Source of the DNA: Clostridia bacterium
GTDB lineage: Bacteria; Bacillota; Clostridia; Christensenellales; CAG-917
Direction: 5' to 3'
Length of the DNA: 39,857 nt
Assembly: GCA_024405515.1 (NCBI GenBank)
Contig: JAKSOR010000008.1
Location: 1 to 39,857 of the forward strand
The position numbers and the translations under genes are program-made. Position 1 is the stretch's first letter; every line of letters starts with the position of its first letter. The notes under the pieces are model-generated. The model worked only from the letters and a program-made list of their open reading frames with translations, made no database searches and was not told where the DNA came from. Shown piece by piece: positions 10,232 through 19,103 of this stretch.

Positions 10232-10262
10232 CGTGCATATGCACGCATAATAATACTTATGC
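10232..10262 (-). promoter_or_regulatory. Two inverted repeats in the glg leader (possible operator)
   Basis: A perfect 14-bp palindrome CGTGCATATGCACG (10232-10245) abuts the glgB ribosome binding site. A second repeat follows directly, GCATAA (10245-10250) and TTATGC (10257-10262). Together they cover the predicted transcription start and leader. They could bind a regulator of glycogen storage or fold in the RNA and affect ribosome access. No known consensus is recognised. Confidence 0.5.
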
Positions 10263-10265
10263 ATA

Positions 10266-10294
10266 ATTATATCAAAGTATAAGGTCATAAACAA
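10266..10294 (-). promoter_or_regulatory. Promoter of the glg operon
   Basis: On the minus strand, -35 TTGTTT (10294-10289), a 17-base spacer and a perfect -10 TATAAT (10271-10266). It lies 44 bases before the glgB ATG and is the only strong promoter seen for the six genes. Confidence 0.7.
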
Positions 10295-10341
10295 TAGCCG
10301 AAGAAAAGATAATTTTTACAATTTTAATAAAAATTTTTGAT

Positions 10342-10370
10342 AAAAAAACCGGTTTTTGATATAAACCGGC
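10342..10370 (-). terminator. Terminator after ispE
   Basis: On the minus strand CCGGTTT (10369-10363) pairs with AAACCGG (10355-10349), followed by seven T residues (10348-10342). It insulates ispE from the glg operon promoter. Confidence 0.8.
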
Positions 10371-10399
10371 ATTCTAATCAGTGATTTTAATACATTTCT

Positions 10400-11167
10400 T
10401 TAAATTTTTTCTGTGGAAATTTCAAATACCGCAGAACCACATCCGGACACAATCGCAGTCTTCCCGGAGTTTCTCAATTCCTCTAAAACATGCTTGATTT
10501 TAGGATTGAGGCTAAGTGCACTTTCCTCTAAATCATTGCGCTGCACCATGATGGCTTCTCCGACAGAAGACGGCACCAGGCCGGCGTTTTCTTTATGGTT
10601 AAGATCATAATACTCATATGCTTTTTTTGTGTCAGTTCCCATATTTATCAGATGATCCTGATAATAAAACTTCTCACTTTTTACAACTTCTATTATCTCA
10701 CCTGTTCCCTTTACGCGGCATGGCTTCCCGTAATAAACACAAGGCACATCCGAACCAAGTTTAGCCATATCGGAATATTCCATAACCTTTTCCATGCCCA
10801 TCTCTCTGCAGGCCGTTTCAACCGCTTTGATAGCAGCTGCTATAGGACACGCACTTCCGCCGATACCAGCTCCCAGCGGGACTCCTTTATTTATTTCAAA
10901 TGAACCGTAAATACCAAAATATTCACATATGCTGATGAGTTTAGGTTCAATAAAAGAAATAAACATGTCCTTATCGATTAAGATTCTTGTAGTGGTAACC
11001 GATATGCCCTGAACCGAACCGGCAGCAGGATTTGCACTAAACGAAACCGTATCCATATATTTTTTATACGGAACAACAATCATGTCGAGTTCATGCATTC
11101 CTTCCCTCTTTCCTGTTATGGCGAGCGAAAGACTTATTTTTGAATATGAATATCCTGTGCCTTTCAT
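10400..11167 (-). CDS. ispE: GHMP kinase, probable divergent IspE (CDP-methylerythritol kinase)
   Basis: A 255-residue GHMP-superfamily kinase. IspE phosphorylates 4-diphosphocytidyl-2-C-methylerythritol in the MEP isoprenoid pathway. It has the N-terminal YSKISLSL (K10), GKREGMHEL in place of the usual GKRxDGYHEL, the ATP loop PLGAGIGGSA (97-105), LGSDVPC (D140) and a C-terminal SGCGSAVF. K10 and D140 match the catalytic pair of IspE. It is about 30 residues shorter than usual and the ATP loop lacks the second serine and aspartate of GGSSDAA. There is no ribosome binding site before the ATG; instead a GC-rich hairpin ends 11 bases upstream. Another GHMP kinase remains possible. Confidence 0.72.
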   Translation of the reverse strand: MKGTGYSYSKISLSLAITGKREGMHELDMIVVPYKKYMDTVSFSANPAAGSVQGISVTTTRILIDKDMFISFIEPKLISICEYFGIYGSFEINKGVPLGAGIGGSACPIAAAIKAVETACREMGMEKVMEYSDMAKLGSDVPCVYYGKPCRVKGTGEIIEVVKSEKFYYQDHLINMGTDTKKAYEYYDLNHKENAGLVPSSVGEAIMVQRNDLEESALSLNPKIKHVLEELRNSGKTAIVSGCGSAVFEISTEKI

Positions 11168-11178
11168 AAATAATAACA

Positions 11179-11194
11179 GCCCGCAGAAGCGGGC
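11179..11194 (-). terminator. GC-rich hairpin between the M28 gene and ispE
   Basis: GCCCGC (11194-11189), loop TTCT, GCGGGC (11184-11179), then TGTTATTATTT running into the ispE start codon. It is a plausible terminator for leuS-serS-M28 with a weak T run. It also lies where an ispE ribosome binding site should be. Confidence 0.6.
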
Positions 11195-11207
11195 CGCTTT
11201 CTAAATA

Positions 11208-12518
11208 TTATGCTTTCTTTGAATCTTCAAATGCTGCAACTTTATCAATTACTCTGAGAACCACATCAAGTCCGAGGCCTACTGTTTCAGGTTCAAATCT
11301 CTCAGGAACATCCATGTATGTGTGATAGTAATTTGACATAATCGGGTTTTGTGCAGCGAAAGTGATTGATTTAACCCCGTTTTTCATAAATGGAGTGGAA
11401 TCACATCCACCGACCGGATTCTTTATTCTGCCCGGTTTTTCAATACCTGCTTCCTTCATTGAATCAAAGAACATACCCTCGAGATCCTTATCGAAATTCT
11501 TACAGAGCCATGCATCCCCGTTAATTACCTCAAAGTAATCTTTATCGGCAATTGAGTCAATATTGATGTGCCATGCATTATCAAGCATACCATCATCTTT
11601 ATGTCTTCTGACAAAAGCAATTGATCCTCTGAGTCCTGATTCCTCTGCTCCGCAGTTGCAGTCAATTATTCTGCATCTCTTCGGCATCTTATCAGGATTT
11701 TCCTTGAAGTATTTAACAGTCTCATATGCTATTGCGATACCTGTTGCATTATCCATTGCGCCAGGGGAAGCAATCTCAGGAGTTCTTTCATTGTACATTG
11801 TAAGGAAGAAACAGCCTATACAGAGAATCGGAGCAAGAACGCCGATAGCAATACCGTAATTTGTGATAACTTCCCACCAGTCTACTGAACCGGTCCAGTC
11901 AAGTGTGCAGCAAAGAATAATAAATGCAACAATTGTTAGAAGTGTTACTATTCCTACGCAGACTGCTCCGACAGCAAGTTTGATTACTGTTCCGACAAAT
12001 CCGATTTTATACTGAGATGCACTGAGTTTAAGTGTCCAGCTTGTATCTGTATGCCCTGAAAGAATGATAGTGTAATCATATTCCCCGTCTTCCGGCTTAA
12101 GTTCTGCATATGTATTGTGAGATACTGCATGCTTGAAAGCCCAGTCAAACCATGTTTTGTACTTAAAACAGCTGCAAACTACCCATACCCACATACAGAT
12201 CATATACAGTGTTCCTGCACATGAAACAATGAATGCACTGACAGGACTGAACTGTGCCAGAACCATTGTGACTATAAGAGCAAGTGCGCCTACGATACCT
12301 GCCCATCCTGCCATAGGAAGTCCGCCTATTGAACCATATGGTGCGAAAACAAATTTTTCTGTTTTCGGTTCAAGCCCTAAATCTTTAAGTTTGCCCGACA
12401 TGAAGTCATGGAGCTTTTTCTCATTCTCGGAGCCAGGTATTCTTGGCCCGATATCATTTGCCATTGTTTCGACGAGTGAGTAAGCCTCATCGCCGTATTT
12501 TTTTAATTCCTCTCTCAT
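11208..12518 (-). CDS. Membrane-anchored M28 family metallopeptidase
   Basis: A 436-residue putative di-zinc aminopeptidase. Metal ligands are spread over the chain: H156 and D158 in SGHTDTSW, D256 in GAMDNATG, E292-E293 in CGAEESGLRGS, D321 in NIDSIAD and H399 in YYHTYMD. The set is complete, so the enzyme is probably active. Hydrophobic segments at about 69-90, 94-114, 174-203 and 219-240 look like transmembrane helices placed between the first metal-binding segment and the rest of the catalytic fold. This is unusual for M28, which is normally soluble or anchored once. The ATG has GGAG at good spacing and lies 17 bases after serS. Substrate is unknown. Confidence 0.85.
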   Translation of the reverse strand: MREELKKYGDEAYSLVETMANDIGPRIPGSENEKKLHDFMSGKLKDLGLEPKTEKFVFAPYGSIGGLPMAGWAGIVGALALIVTMVLAQFSPVSAFIVSCAGTLYMICMWVWVVCSCFKYKTWFDWAFKHAVSHNTYAELKPEDGEYDYTIILSGHTDTSWTLKLSASQYKIGFVGTVIKLAVGAVCVGIVTLLTIVAFIILCCTLDWTGSVDWWEVITNYGIAIGVLAPILCIGCFFLTMYNERTPEIASPGAMDNATGIAIAYETVKYFKENPDKMPKRCRIIDCNCGAEESGLRGSIAFVRRHKDDGMLDNAWHINIDSIADKDYFEVINGDAWLCKNFDKDLEGMFFDSMKEAGIEKPGRIKNPVGGCDSTPFMKNGVKSITFAAQNPIMSNYYHTYMDVPERFEPETVGLGLDVVLRVIDKVAAFEDSKKA

Positions 12519-12535
12519 AATTTTCTCCAGAAGGA

Positions 12536-13819
12536 TTATTTTGTTATCTTTTCAAGACCACCCATGTATTTGCGGAGCACTTCAGGAATGGTTACGCTGC
12601 CGTCTGCGTTCTGGTACTGCTCAACGATAGCCGGAATAATTCTTGATGTGGCAAGTCCGCTTCCGTTAAGAGTATGAAGGAACTGTGGCTTTCCTGTCTT
12701 TGAATCACGGTAACGTGTGTTGTTTCTTCTTGCCTGATAATCGTTAGCATTTGATACAGAAGAACATTCTTTGTATATTCCCATTGAAGGAATCCATACT
12801 TCAATATCAGATGTTCTTGCCATAGAAGCAGAACAGTCCCCGGCTGCAAGTTTGCTGACTCTGTAGTGAAGTCCAAGTTTTTCTACAAGTCTTGATGCCT
12901 TTTCTACAAGTTCTTCAAAAGCTTCTTTGCTGTGATCCGGATGTGCATACTGAACCATTTCAATTTTATTGAACTGATGTCCTCTGATCATTCCTCTTTC
13001 TTCTGCTCTTGCGCTTCCTGCCTCTTTTCTGAAACATGGTGAGTATGCAAAGAACTTCATAGGAAGTTTGCTCTCATCAACGATTTCACCTGAATACATA
13101 TTTACAAGTGCTGTTTCTGCTGTAGGGAGCATAAAGCGGTTACGCTTTCTGTCCTCATCACAGTCAAGCCAGTATACTTCATCAGCAAATTTAGGGAACT
13201 GACCTGCACCGAGTCCGCAGTTATAACCGAGCTGATATGGCGGAAGGATAAATTCATATCCGTCAGCAATATGCTCATCAATGAAGTAATTAAGAAGTGC
13301 CCATTCAAGTCTTGCACCAAGTCCTCTGTAAATCCAGAATCCGTTTCCTGAGAGTTTTGTTCCTCTTTCATAATCAATAATGCCGAGGTCTGTACAGAGA
13401 TCTACGTGATTCTTAAGCGGGAAATCAAATTTAGGTGGCTCACCGAATACCTTGACTACCTGGTTGTTCTCTTTTTCTCCCGGGAGAAGATCAGGGTCAG
13501 GAATATTTGGCATAACAAGAAGCCCATTCTGTATTTTCTCGATGAGTTCTGCTATTTTTGCATCTCCTGCGGCAATCTCTTCACCGATTTTCTTCATTTC
13601 CTCAAAAATCGGTTCTACGGACTGTCCTGCTTTTTTGAGCATCGGTATCTGAGAAGAAACTTTGTTTTTCTGAGCCTTAAGCTGCTCTATTTCTGTTATT
13701 GTTTTCTTTCTTTCGTCATCCCATTTAAGGATTTCAGTGAAGTCTGCTGCATATCCCTTCTTGGCAAGTGCATCAACTACTTCCTGTGGGTTGTTTCTAA
13801 TTCTGTTAATGTCTAACAT
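12536..13819 (-). CDS. serS: Seryl-tRNA synthetase
   Basis: This 427-residue class II synthetase charges tRNA-Ser. An N-terminal helical arm (about 30-100, rich in K, E and Q) is the tRNA-binding coiled coil. Motif 2 includes FRKEAGSARAEERGMIRGHQ and motif 3 NGSGLATSRIIPAIVEQ. The frame opens at 13840, but the ATG at 13819 has GGAG eight bases upstream and gives the family-typical MLDINRIRNNP start, so it is chosen. That leaves 13 bases after the leuS stop, and the two genes are evidently co-transcribed. Confidence 0.95.
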   Translation of the reverse strand: MLDINRIRNNPQEVVDALAKKGYAADFTEILKWDDERKKTITEIEQLKAQKNKVSSQIPMLKKAGQSVEPIFEEMKKIGEEIAAGDAKIAELIEKIQNGLLVMPNIPDPDLLPGEKENNQVVKVFGEPPKFDFPLKNHVDLCTDLGIIDYERGTKLSGNGFWIYRGLGARLEWALLNYFIDEHIADGYEFILPPYQLGYNCGLGAGQFPKFADEVYWLDCDEDRKRNRFMLPTAETALVNMYSGEIVDESKLPMKFFAYSPCFRKEAGSARAEERGMIRGHQFNKIEMVQYAHPDHSKEAFEELVEKASRLVEKLGLHYRVSKLAAGDCSASMARTSDIEVWIPSMGIYKECSSVSNANDYQARRNNTRYRDSKTGKPQFLHTLNGSGLATSRIIPAIVEQYQNADGSVTIPEVLRKYMGGLEKITK

Positions 13820-13832
13820 AAGTCTATCTCCG

Positions 13833-16256
13833 TTATGCAATAATATTTACTAATCTTCCCGGAACCACAATAATCTTCTTTATTGTAAGTCCTTCAAGCT
13901 GTGAGGCTACTGCTTCTTTTGCTGCTTTTTCAATTTCTTCCTTCGGTGCACCGTTTGCAACAACGACTTTACCCTTTAATTTGCTGTTAATCTGAACTGC
14001 AAGTTCAATCTCATCAAGGACAAGGGCCTTTTCATCGCATACAGGATATGCCTGATTGAATACTGAATATTCTTTACCGAGCATTTCCCATAATTCTTCT
14101 GCAAAGTGAGGAGCGAACGGAGCAAGGAGTAATACGAGATCCTTTGCACAGTCTTTATAGACTGCATTCTTCTTTTCAACTGATGACTCATATGCATACA
14201 TTGCATTGACAAATTCCATCAGTCTTGCGAGTGCTGTGTTAAATGAGAAGATTCCGAGATCGTTTGTTACTGATTTGATTGTGCTGTGTCTTACTCTGTT
14301 GAGTTCCTTTTCTGCTTTCTGCATCGGGGCATCATCATAGTTGACCTCATAACATTTCTTAACGATTCTCTCCACTCTGTCGAAGAAACGGCTGATTGAT
14401 TCAAGACCATTATCATTCCACGGACCGCCTTCAACATAGTTGAAACCGAACATTAAATATACTCTGAATATATCTGCACCGTATTTTGCGATATTATCAT
14501 CCGGGGAAACGACATTGCCCTTTGACTTGGACATCTTGTTGCCGTCTGTTCCGAGAATTGTTCCCTGGTGCACGAGTGAAAGGAATGGTTCATCAAAATT
14601 AAGATATCCCATGTCTCTTAATGCTTTTGTGAAGAAACGTGCATAGAGAAGATGCATACATGCATGTTCTGCACCGCCGATGTATTTATCTACAGGAAGC
14701 ATCTTGTTAATCCATTCTGTGTCAAATGGTTTCTCGCTGTTCTTGTTATCCGGATATCTTAAGAAATACCAGCTTGAGCATACGAATGTATCAAGGGTAT
14801 CTGCATCCCTCTTTGCAGGTCTTCCGCACTTCGGGCATGTTGTATTGATAAATTCATCACATTTTTTGAGTGGTGATTCGCCATCCGGTGCGAAATCCAC
14901 GTTTCTCGGAAGAAGAACCGGGAGATCTTTTTCATCAACAAGTACTTCACCACAGTGTTCGCAGTGAATTACAGGAATAGGTGCTCCCCAGTATCTCTGT
15001 CTTGAAACGAGCCAGTCTCTTAATCTGTAATTTGTCTTAAGATGACCTTTGCCCTCTTCCTCAAGTTTCTTGATAATGGCAAGTTTTCCGTCCTCGGATG
15101 TCATTCCATCGAACTCACCGCTGTTGCAGAGAATACCATACTCACAGAACGGAAGTTCATCATTCTGTCCTTCTTTACCCTTAAGAACTCTTTCGATCGG
15201 TAAGCCGAGTTTCTGTGCAAAGACATAGTCTCTTTCATCATGAGCGGCAACACCCATGACTGCACCTGTGCCGTAACTTGCTATTACGTAGTCTGATACA
15301 AGAATAGGGACTTCTCTTCCGTTTACAGGGTTAATTGCATATGAACCTGTAAGAACACCAGTCTTTTCTCTTGTTGAAGACATACGGTCTATCTCTGTTG
15401 CCTGAGCACTCTTTTCCTTGTATGCCTCGACTGCTGCTTTCTGTTCCGGTTTTGTAACGAGGTCAACAAGCGGACTTTCCGGAGCAAGAACAACGTATGT
15501 TACACCGAAAACCGTGTCTGCTCTTGTTGTGAAAACGCTGAATTTGACATCTGAACCGACAACCTGGAACTCAATTTCGCCGCCGAAACTTCTGCCGATC
15601 CAGTTTTTCTGCATGAGTTTTGTCTTCTCAGGCCAGTCAAGTTTATCGATATCATCAAGAAGTTCATCAGCATAAGCAGTTATTTTGAAGAACCACTGAT
15701 TAAGATTCTTTTTTGTAACTGTGCTTCCGCATCTTTCACATACACCACCCTGTGCCTGCTCGTTTGCAAGAACAGTATTACATGAAGGGCACCAGTTTAC
15801 AGGAGCCTGTTTTCTGTATGCGAGACCATGTTTATAAAGCTGAGTGAACATCCACTGTGTCCATTTATAATATTCCGGAAGACAGGTTTTTACTTCGTAA
15901 TCCCAGTCATAAGTTGCACCGATTCTTTTAAGCTGTCCTTCCATAGTCTCAATGTTTTTGAGAGTGGAATCTTCCGGATGGATACCGGTCTTTATTGCAT
16001 AGTTTTCTGCAGGAAGACCGAATGCATCAAATCCCATCGGTTGGAATACTTCATATCCCTGCATGCGTTTGAATCTTGCAAAAGTATCCGATGGTCCGTA
16101 GTTATACCAGTGACCGGCATGGAGTTTTGCTCCGGAAGGATATGAGAACATTTCAAGACAATAATATTTCTTGTCTACGTTTGACTTATTGAATTTGTAA
16201 AGGCCTGTTTCTGCCCATTTTTTCTGCCATTTGCTTTCAATCTGTTTGTAATCCAT
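13833..16256 (-). CDS. leuS: Leucyl-tRNA synthetase
   Basis: This 807-residue class I synthetase is of bacterial type and full length. The HIGH motif is HAGH (46-49) and KMSKS is at 574-578. The inserted CP1 editing domain (about 220-420) removes mischarged amino acids. Cysteine pairs in [16 protein letters not shown] and CERCG resemble the zinc-binding insert. The start has GAGG upstream. It opens a leuS-serS-M28 transcription unit divergent from tmk. The upstream region is too short for a T-box leader, which many Bacillota synthetase genes have. Confidence 0.97.
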   Translation of the reverse strand: MDYKQIESKWQKKWAETGLYKFNKSNVDKKYYCLEMFSYPSGAKLHAGHWYNYGPSDTFARFKRMQGYEVFQPMGFDAFGLPAENYAIKTGIHPEDSTLKNIETMEGQLKRIGATYDWDYEVKTCLPEYYKWTQWMFTQLYKHGLAYRKQAPVNWCPSCNTVLANEQAQGGVCERCGSTVTKKNLNQWFFKITAYADELLDDIDKLDWPEKTKLMQKNWIGRSFGGEIEFQVVGSDVKFSVFTTRADTVFGVTYVVLAPESPLVDLVTKPEQKAAVEAYKEKSAQATEIDRMSSTREKTGVLTGSYAINPVNGREVPILVSDYVIASYGTGAVMGVAAHDERDYVFAQKLGLPIERVLKGKEGQNDELPFCEYGILCNSGEFDGMTSEDGKLAIIKKLEEEGKGHLKTNYRLRDWLVSRQRYWGAPIPVIHCEHCGEVLVDEKDLPVLLPRNVDFAPDGESPLKKCDEFINTTCPKCGRPAKRDADTLDTFVCSSWYFLRYPDNKNSEKPFDTEWINKMLPVDKYIGGAEHACMHLLYARFFTKALRDMGYLNFDEPFLSLVHQGTILGTDGNKMSKSKGNVVSPDDNIAKYGADIFRVYLMFGFNYVEGGPWNDNGLESISRFFDRVERIVKKCYEVNYDDAPMQKAEKELNRVRHSTIKSVTNDLGIFSFNTALARLMEFVNAMYAYESSVEKKNAVYKDCAKDLVLLLAPFAPHFAEELWEMLGKEYSVFNQAYPVCDEKALVLDEIELAVQINSKLKGKVVVANGAPKEEIEKAAKEAVASQLEGLTIKKIIVVPGRLVNIIA

Positions 16257-16286
16257 ATTCGCCTCACGCGTTAAAATATAAATAAG

Positions 16287-16313
16287 TTTATATCTATTAA
16301 CCTATCAAGTCAA
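16287..16313 (-). promoter_or_regulatory. Possible leuS promoter
   Basis: Minus-strand TTGACT (16313-16308) and TATAAA (16292-16287) are separated by only 15 bases, short of optimum. It is the best candidate in the leuS-tmk gap. Confidence 0.45.
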
Positions 16314-16346
16314 TAAAATTGTACCTCCGTAAGGTGCTATTGATAA

Positions 16347-16375
16347 TTGAGAAAACCAATCCTTCGTGGTATAAT
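16347..16375 (+). promoter_or_regulatory. Promoter of tmk-holB-ricT
   Basis: -35 TTGAGA (16347-16352), 17-base spacer, perfect -10 TATAAT (16370-16375), 25 bases before the tmk ATG. Confidence 0.75.
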
Positions 16376-16400
16376 GGCAAAGTAAATATGAGAGGTAACT

Positions 16401-17009
16401 ATGTTTGTAACTTTTGAAGGCTGTGAAGGCGTAGGGAAATCCACCCAGCTCACATTCCTGAAGGAATATCTAGAAAAAACAGGTCAGAAGGCTCTTTATA
16501 TAAGGGAGCCTGGCAGCACCGATATCTCCGAGCAGATAAGAAAAGTCATTCTTGACCCGAAGAACACCGAAATGGATCCTATAACCGAGGCTATGCTTTA
16601 TGCTGCAAGCCGAATCCAGCTTGTAAAACAGGTTATCAAACCTGCACTAGAACGCGGGGAGCTTGTCATCTGTGACAGATATGTTGACAGTTCAATTGCA
16701 TATCAGGGCTATGCAAGAAATCTCGGAGCGGACACCATCAAGGAAATCAACGCGATTGCCATTAAAGAATGTATGCCGGACATCACAATATTCATTGATC
16801 TCAAACCTCAGGATTCATGGAGAAAGGTCCAGCTTGAGGACAGGATGGAAAAAGAATCCAGGGATTTCCACAATAAAGTTTATGATGGATTTGTGGAAGA
16901 GATGAAAAAATCCGGAGGCAGAATTGTTGCGGTAAAACCGGATATCGATAAAAAAGTCACATCAAGAAAAATCATAGAAGAACTTATAAAAGCAGGCGCA
17001 ATAAAGTGA
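16401..17009 (+). CDS. tmk: Thymidylate kinase
   Basis: This 202-residue kinase phosphorylates dTMP to dTDP. The P-loop is GCEGVGKST (7-15), the substrate DR motif is at 92-93 (CDRYVDSSIAYQG), and a charged lid lies near 150. GAGAGG precedes the ATG. It overlaps holB by four bases and belongs to the tmk-holB-ricT cluster common in Bacillota. Confidence 0.96.
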   Translation: MFVTFEGCEGVGKSTQLTFLKEYLEKTGQKALYIREPGSTDISEQIRKVILDPKNTEMDPITEAMLYAASRIQLVKQVIKPALERGELVICDRYVDSSIAYQGYARNLGADTIKEINAIAIKECMPDITIFIDLKPQDSWRKVQLEDRMEKESRDFHNKVYDGFVEEMKKSGGRIVAVKPDIDKKVTSRKIIEELIKAGAIK

Positions 17010-17965
17010 GCGGATTACTTTTTGAAAAACCATTAAGAGCATCACGTGCATTTGATATTATTTCCCGCGACATAAAAAAGGGAATCGGTCATGCATATAT
17101 GATTGTATCTCAGGATGAAGAAGCACTTGAAGAGTTTGTAACTCTCTTTTCGTGTGCCGTATACTGCAAAGATAATTCAGCTTGTTTTTCCTGCCCTGAA
17201 TGCCTTAAGGTTCTTCACGGAAATCATGAGGACATCATTAATTTCAGACCTGTCAAAAAACAGTTCAAAGCAGATCAGTTAGATGCCTTCCTTAATGAGA
17301 TTCATCTGAAGTCATACTCCGGAAGAAAACTGTGCATATTGCATAAAGCAGACTTAATGAGTAATCTTCTGCAGAATAAACTGCTTAAATCGTTAGAAGA
17401 GCCACCACAGGAAGTTACTCTCATACTCCCTGTAACCAACGAATCCCAGATGATAGAAACAATTAAATCCAGGGCCAACATCATACATATTGACCTTTTT
17501 GACAGAGATACCATCATGGCATCTCTTGCCGAACTCGGATGTGATGAAAAGACAGCAGCAATTGCAGCAGAATGCAGCGAAGGCCTCCTTGGCAAAGCAC
17601 ACGCCATTGCAAAGTCCCCTTCATATATTTCTCAGTATGAAACTGCAGTAAAACTGCTGACTGATCTGAACAGAAGTTCCGATATATTGAAGCTTTCCCC
17701 TCTCGTTTCATCACAGGATGACATGCAGGAATTCCTGAATGTACTTTCCATTGTTATCCATGAACTTATGCTGGACAAAGCTGAAAATCCGGGAACGGAA
17801 AATCTTAAGACTAAATTTTCCAAGAGGGCACTCGCGGAAATACTACAGAAAATAAACGAAGAAAGAAAAAAATTATCAATTCTTCCTCAGAAAACCATCG
17901 GCGGGAGCGTTGCTGATAATCTGCTTTTCTTTATTTTGGAGGCTAAACATAAATGGCAGTCGTAG
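17006..17965 (+). CDS. holB: DNA polymerase III delta-prime subunit
   Basis: This 319-residue clamp-loader subunit is of the delta-prime type. It has a zinc module with C54, C60, C63 and C66, a degenerate ATP site without a normal Walker A, and a sensor-like SRAN (155-158) where active loaders have SRC. It starts with GTG within the end of tmk (four-base overlap), implying translational coupling. The 3' end overlaps ricT by 13 bases. Role: loading the sliding clamp as part of the replisome. Confidence 0.92.
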   Translation: MSGLLFEKPLRASRAFDIISRDIKKGIGHAYMIVSQDEEALEEFVTLFSCAVYCKDNSACFSCPECLKVLHGNHEDIINFRPVKKQFKADQLDAFLNEIHLKSYSGRKLCILHKADLMSNLLQNKLLKSLEEPPQEVTLILPVTNESQMIETIKSRANIIHIDLFDRDTIMASLAELGCDEKTAAIAAECSEGLLGKAHAIAKSPSYISQYETAVKLLTDLNRSSDILKLSPLVSSQDDMQEFLNVLSIVIHELMLDKAENPGTENLKTKFSKRALAEILQKINEERKKLSILPQKTIGGSVADNLLFFILEAKHKWQS

Positions 17966-18813
17966 TCGGAATAAAATTTAAAAACACAAATAAAACATAC
18001 TACTTCGATCCTATCGGTATAGATTTTAAAGACGGGGACGGAGTTATTGTCGAAACAGCCAGAGGCATTGAATTCTCAACTGTTGTTTTCGCAAACAAAG
18101 AAGTAGATGACAAGGAAATTGTCCAGCCACTTAAGCCTGTTATCAGAAAAGCAACAAAAAAAGATATTGACCAATTTGAGAAAAACCTCAAAGACAAAGA
18201 ATCAGCTATCGTTAAAATGAAAGAAAAAGTAGCTGAAATGAAAATAGATATGAAAGTTGTAGATGCAGAATATACTTTTGACAGGACAAAACTCATATTC
18301 TATTTTACAGCCGACGGAAGGGTTGATTTCAGAGAACTGGTAAAGAGTCTTGCTGCTATTTTCAAAGTAAGAATCGAATTAAGACAGATTTATGAAAGAG
18401 ATGATACAAAAATGAGAGGCGCCCTTGCTCCGTGCGGAAGACCATGCTGCTGCACAACACATCTCCAGGATTTTGAGAAAGTTTCAATCAAAATGGCAAA
18501 AATACAGGGACTTTCCTTAAATCCGCAGAAAATTAACGGCGTTTGCGGAAGACTAATGTGCTGTCTTAAGTATGAAAATGATTATTATAACGAAGCATTT
18601 AAACTGATGCCAAAAGAAGGAAGTAAGGTTTTCACACCTGATGGTGAAGGAACAGTTGAATCAAATGATTTATTAAAACAGACATCAAAAGTTAAGGTTC
18701 AGCTTAAAGACGGAAGTTTTGATGCAAGAACATACACCCTTGACCAGCTAAAAATCAAAGAACATAAATCCGTTGACGATATTGATGATTCGGTTGATGA
18801 AACAAATGAATAA
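17953..18813 (+). CDS. ricT: PSP1-domain protein RicT (YaaT)
   Basis: A 286-residue PSP1 family protein. In Bacillus, RicT joins RicA and RicF in an iron-sulfur complex that supports RNase Y-dependent RNA processing and developmental phosphorelay. Cysteine clusters C161, C165-C167 (CGRPCCC) and C198, C203-C204 (CGRLMCC) match the conserved ligands. Placement right after holB is the same as in Bacillus. GGAGG lies in the end of holB. The partners RicA and RicF are not in this window. Confidence 0.9.
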   Translation: MAVVVGIKFKNTNKTYYFDPIGIDFKDGDGVIVETARGIEFSTVVFANKEVDDKEIVQPLKPVIRKATKKDIDQFEKNLKDKESAIVKMKEKVAEMKIDMKVVDAEYTFDRTKLIFYFTADGRVDFRELVKSLAAIFKVRIELRQIYERDDTKMRGALAPCGRPCCCTTHLQDFEKVSIKMAKIQGLSLNPQKINGVCGRLMCCLKYENDYYNEAFKLMPKEGSKVFTPDGEGTVESNDLLKQTSKVKVQLKDGSFDARTYTLDQLKIKEHKSVDDIDDSVDETNE

Positions 18814-18827
18814 CACAGATAAAGGAA

Positions 18828-18857
18828 AACGCCCGGACAAAAATCCGGGCGTTTTTC
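18828..18857. terminator. Terminator between ricT and ferredoxin gene
   Basis: Stem ACGCCCGGA (18829-18837) with TCCGGGCGT (18844-18852), followed by T residues on the plus strand. The minus strand also ends in a short T run, so it may serve both convergent genes. Confidence 0.85.
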
Positions 18858-18871
18858 ATTAATTAAAACTA

Positions 18872-19042
18872 TTATGCTTCTTTAATTGCGCCAGCTGGGC
18901 ACTGATCTTCGCAAGCACCACAATCAATACATGCATCTGCATCGATGACATATTTTGTGTCGCCTTCTGAAATTGCACTTACTGGACACTGATCTGCGCA
19001 TGAACCGCACTGTAAACATTCGTCTGTAATAATTCTTGGCAT
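18872..19042 (-). CDS. 2[4Fe-4S] ferredoxin
   Basis: A 56-residue clostridial-type ferredoxin. Two cluster motifs are complete: CLQCGSCADQCP (C9, C12, C15, C19) and CIDCGACEDQCP (C38, C41, C44, C48). The two halves are near repeats of each other, as usual. GGAG precedes the ATG, and a TATAAT lies at 19068-19063 without a convincing -35. It is a low-potential electron carrier. It could feed reductases such as the thioredoxin-reductase-like protein at 25545, but nothing in the sequence ties them together directly. Confidence 0.95.
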   Translation of the reverse strand: MPRIITDECLQCGSCADQCPVSAISEGDTKYVIDADACIDCGACEDQCPAGAIKEA

Positions 19043-19103
19043 AACTGTATCTCCTTTTTAGTATTATAAACTTATCTTACCACACCTTTTGTTTAATGTA
19101 TAG

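Noticed and set aside
8329..10248. Longer starts for glgB (10248), serS (13840), the esterase (28122), the transketolase N subunit (34511) and tetR (38145)
   Set aside because: In each case an internal ATG has a better ribosome binding site and fits the family start, while the longer form runs into promoters, operators or the neighbouring gene.
16257..16400. T-box leader for leuS
   Set aside because: The gap to tmk is only 144 bases and the predicted leader about 25; no T-box sequence or terminator/antiterminator pair is visible.
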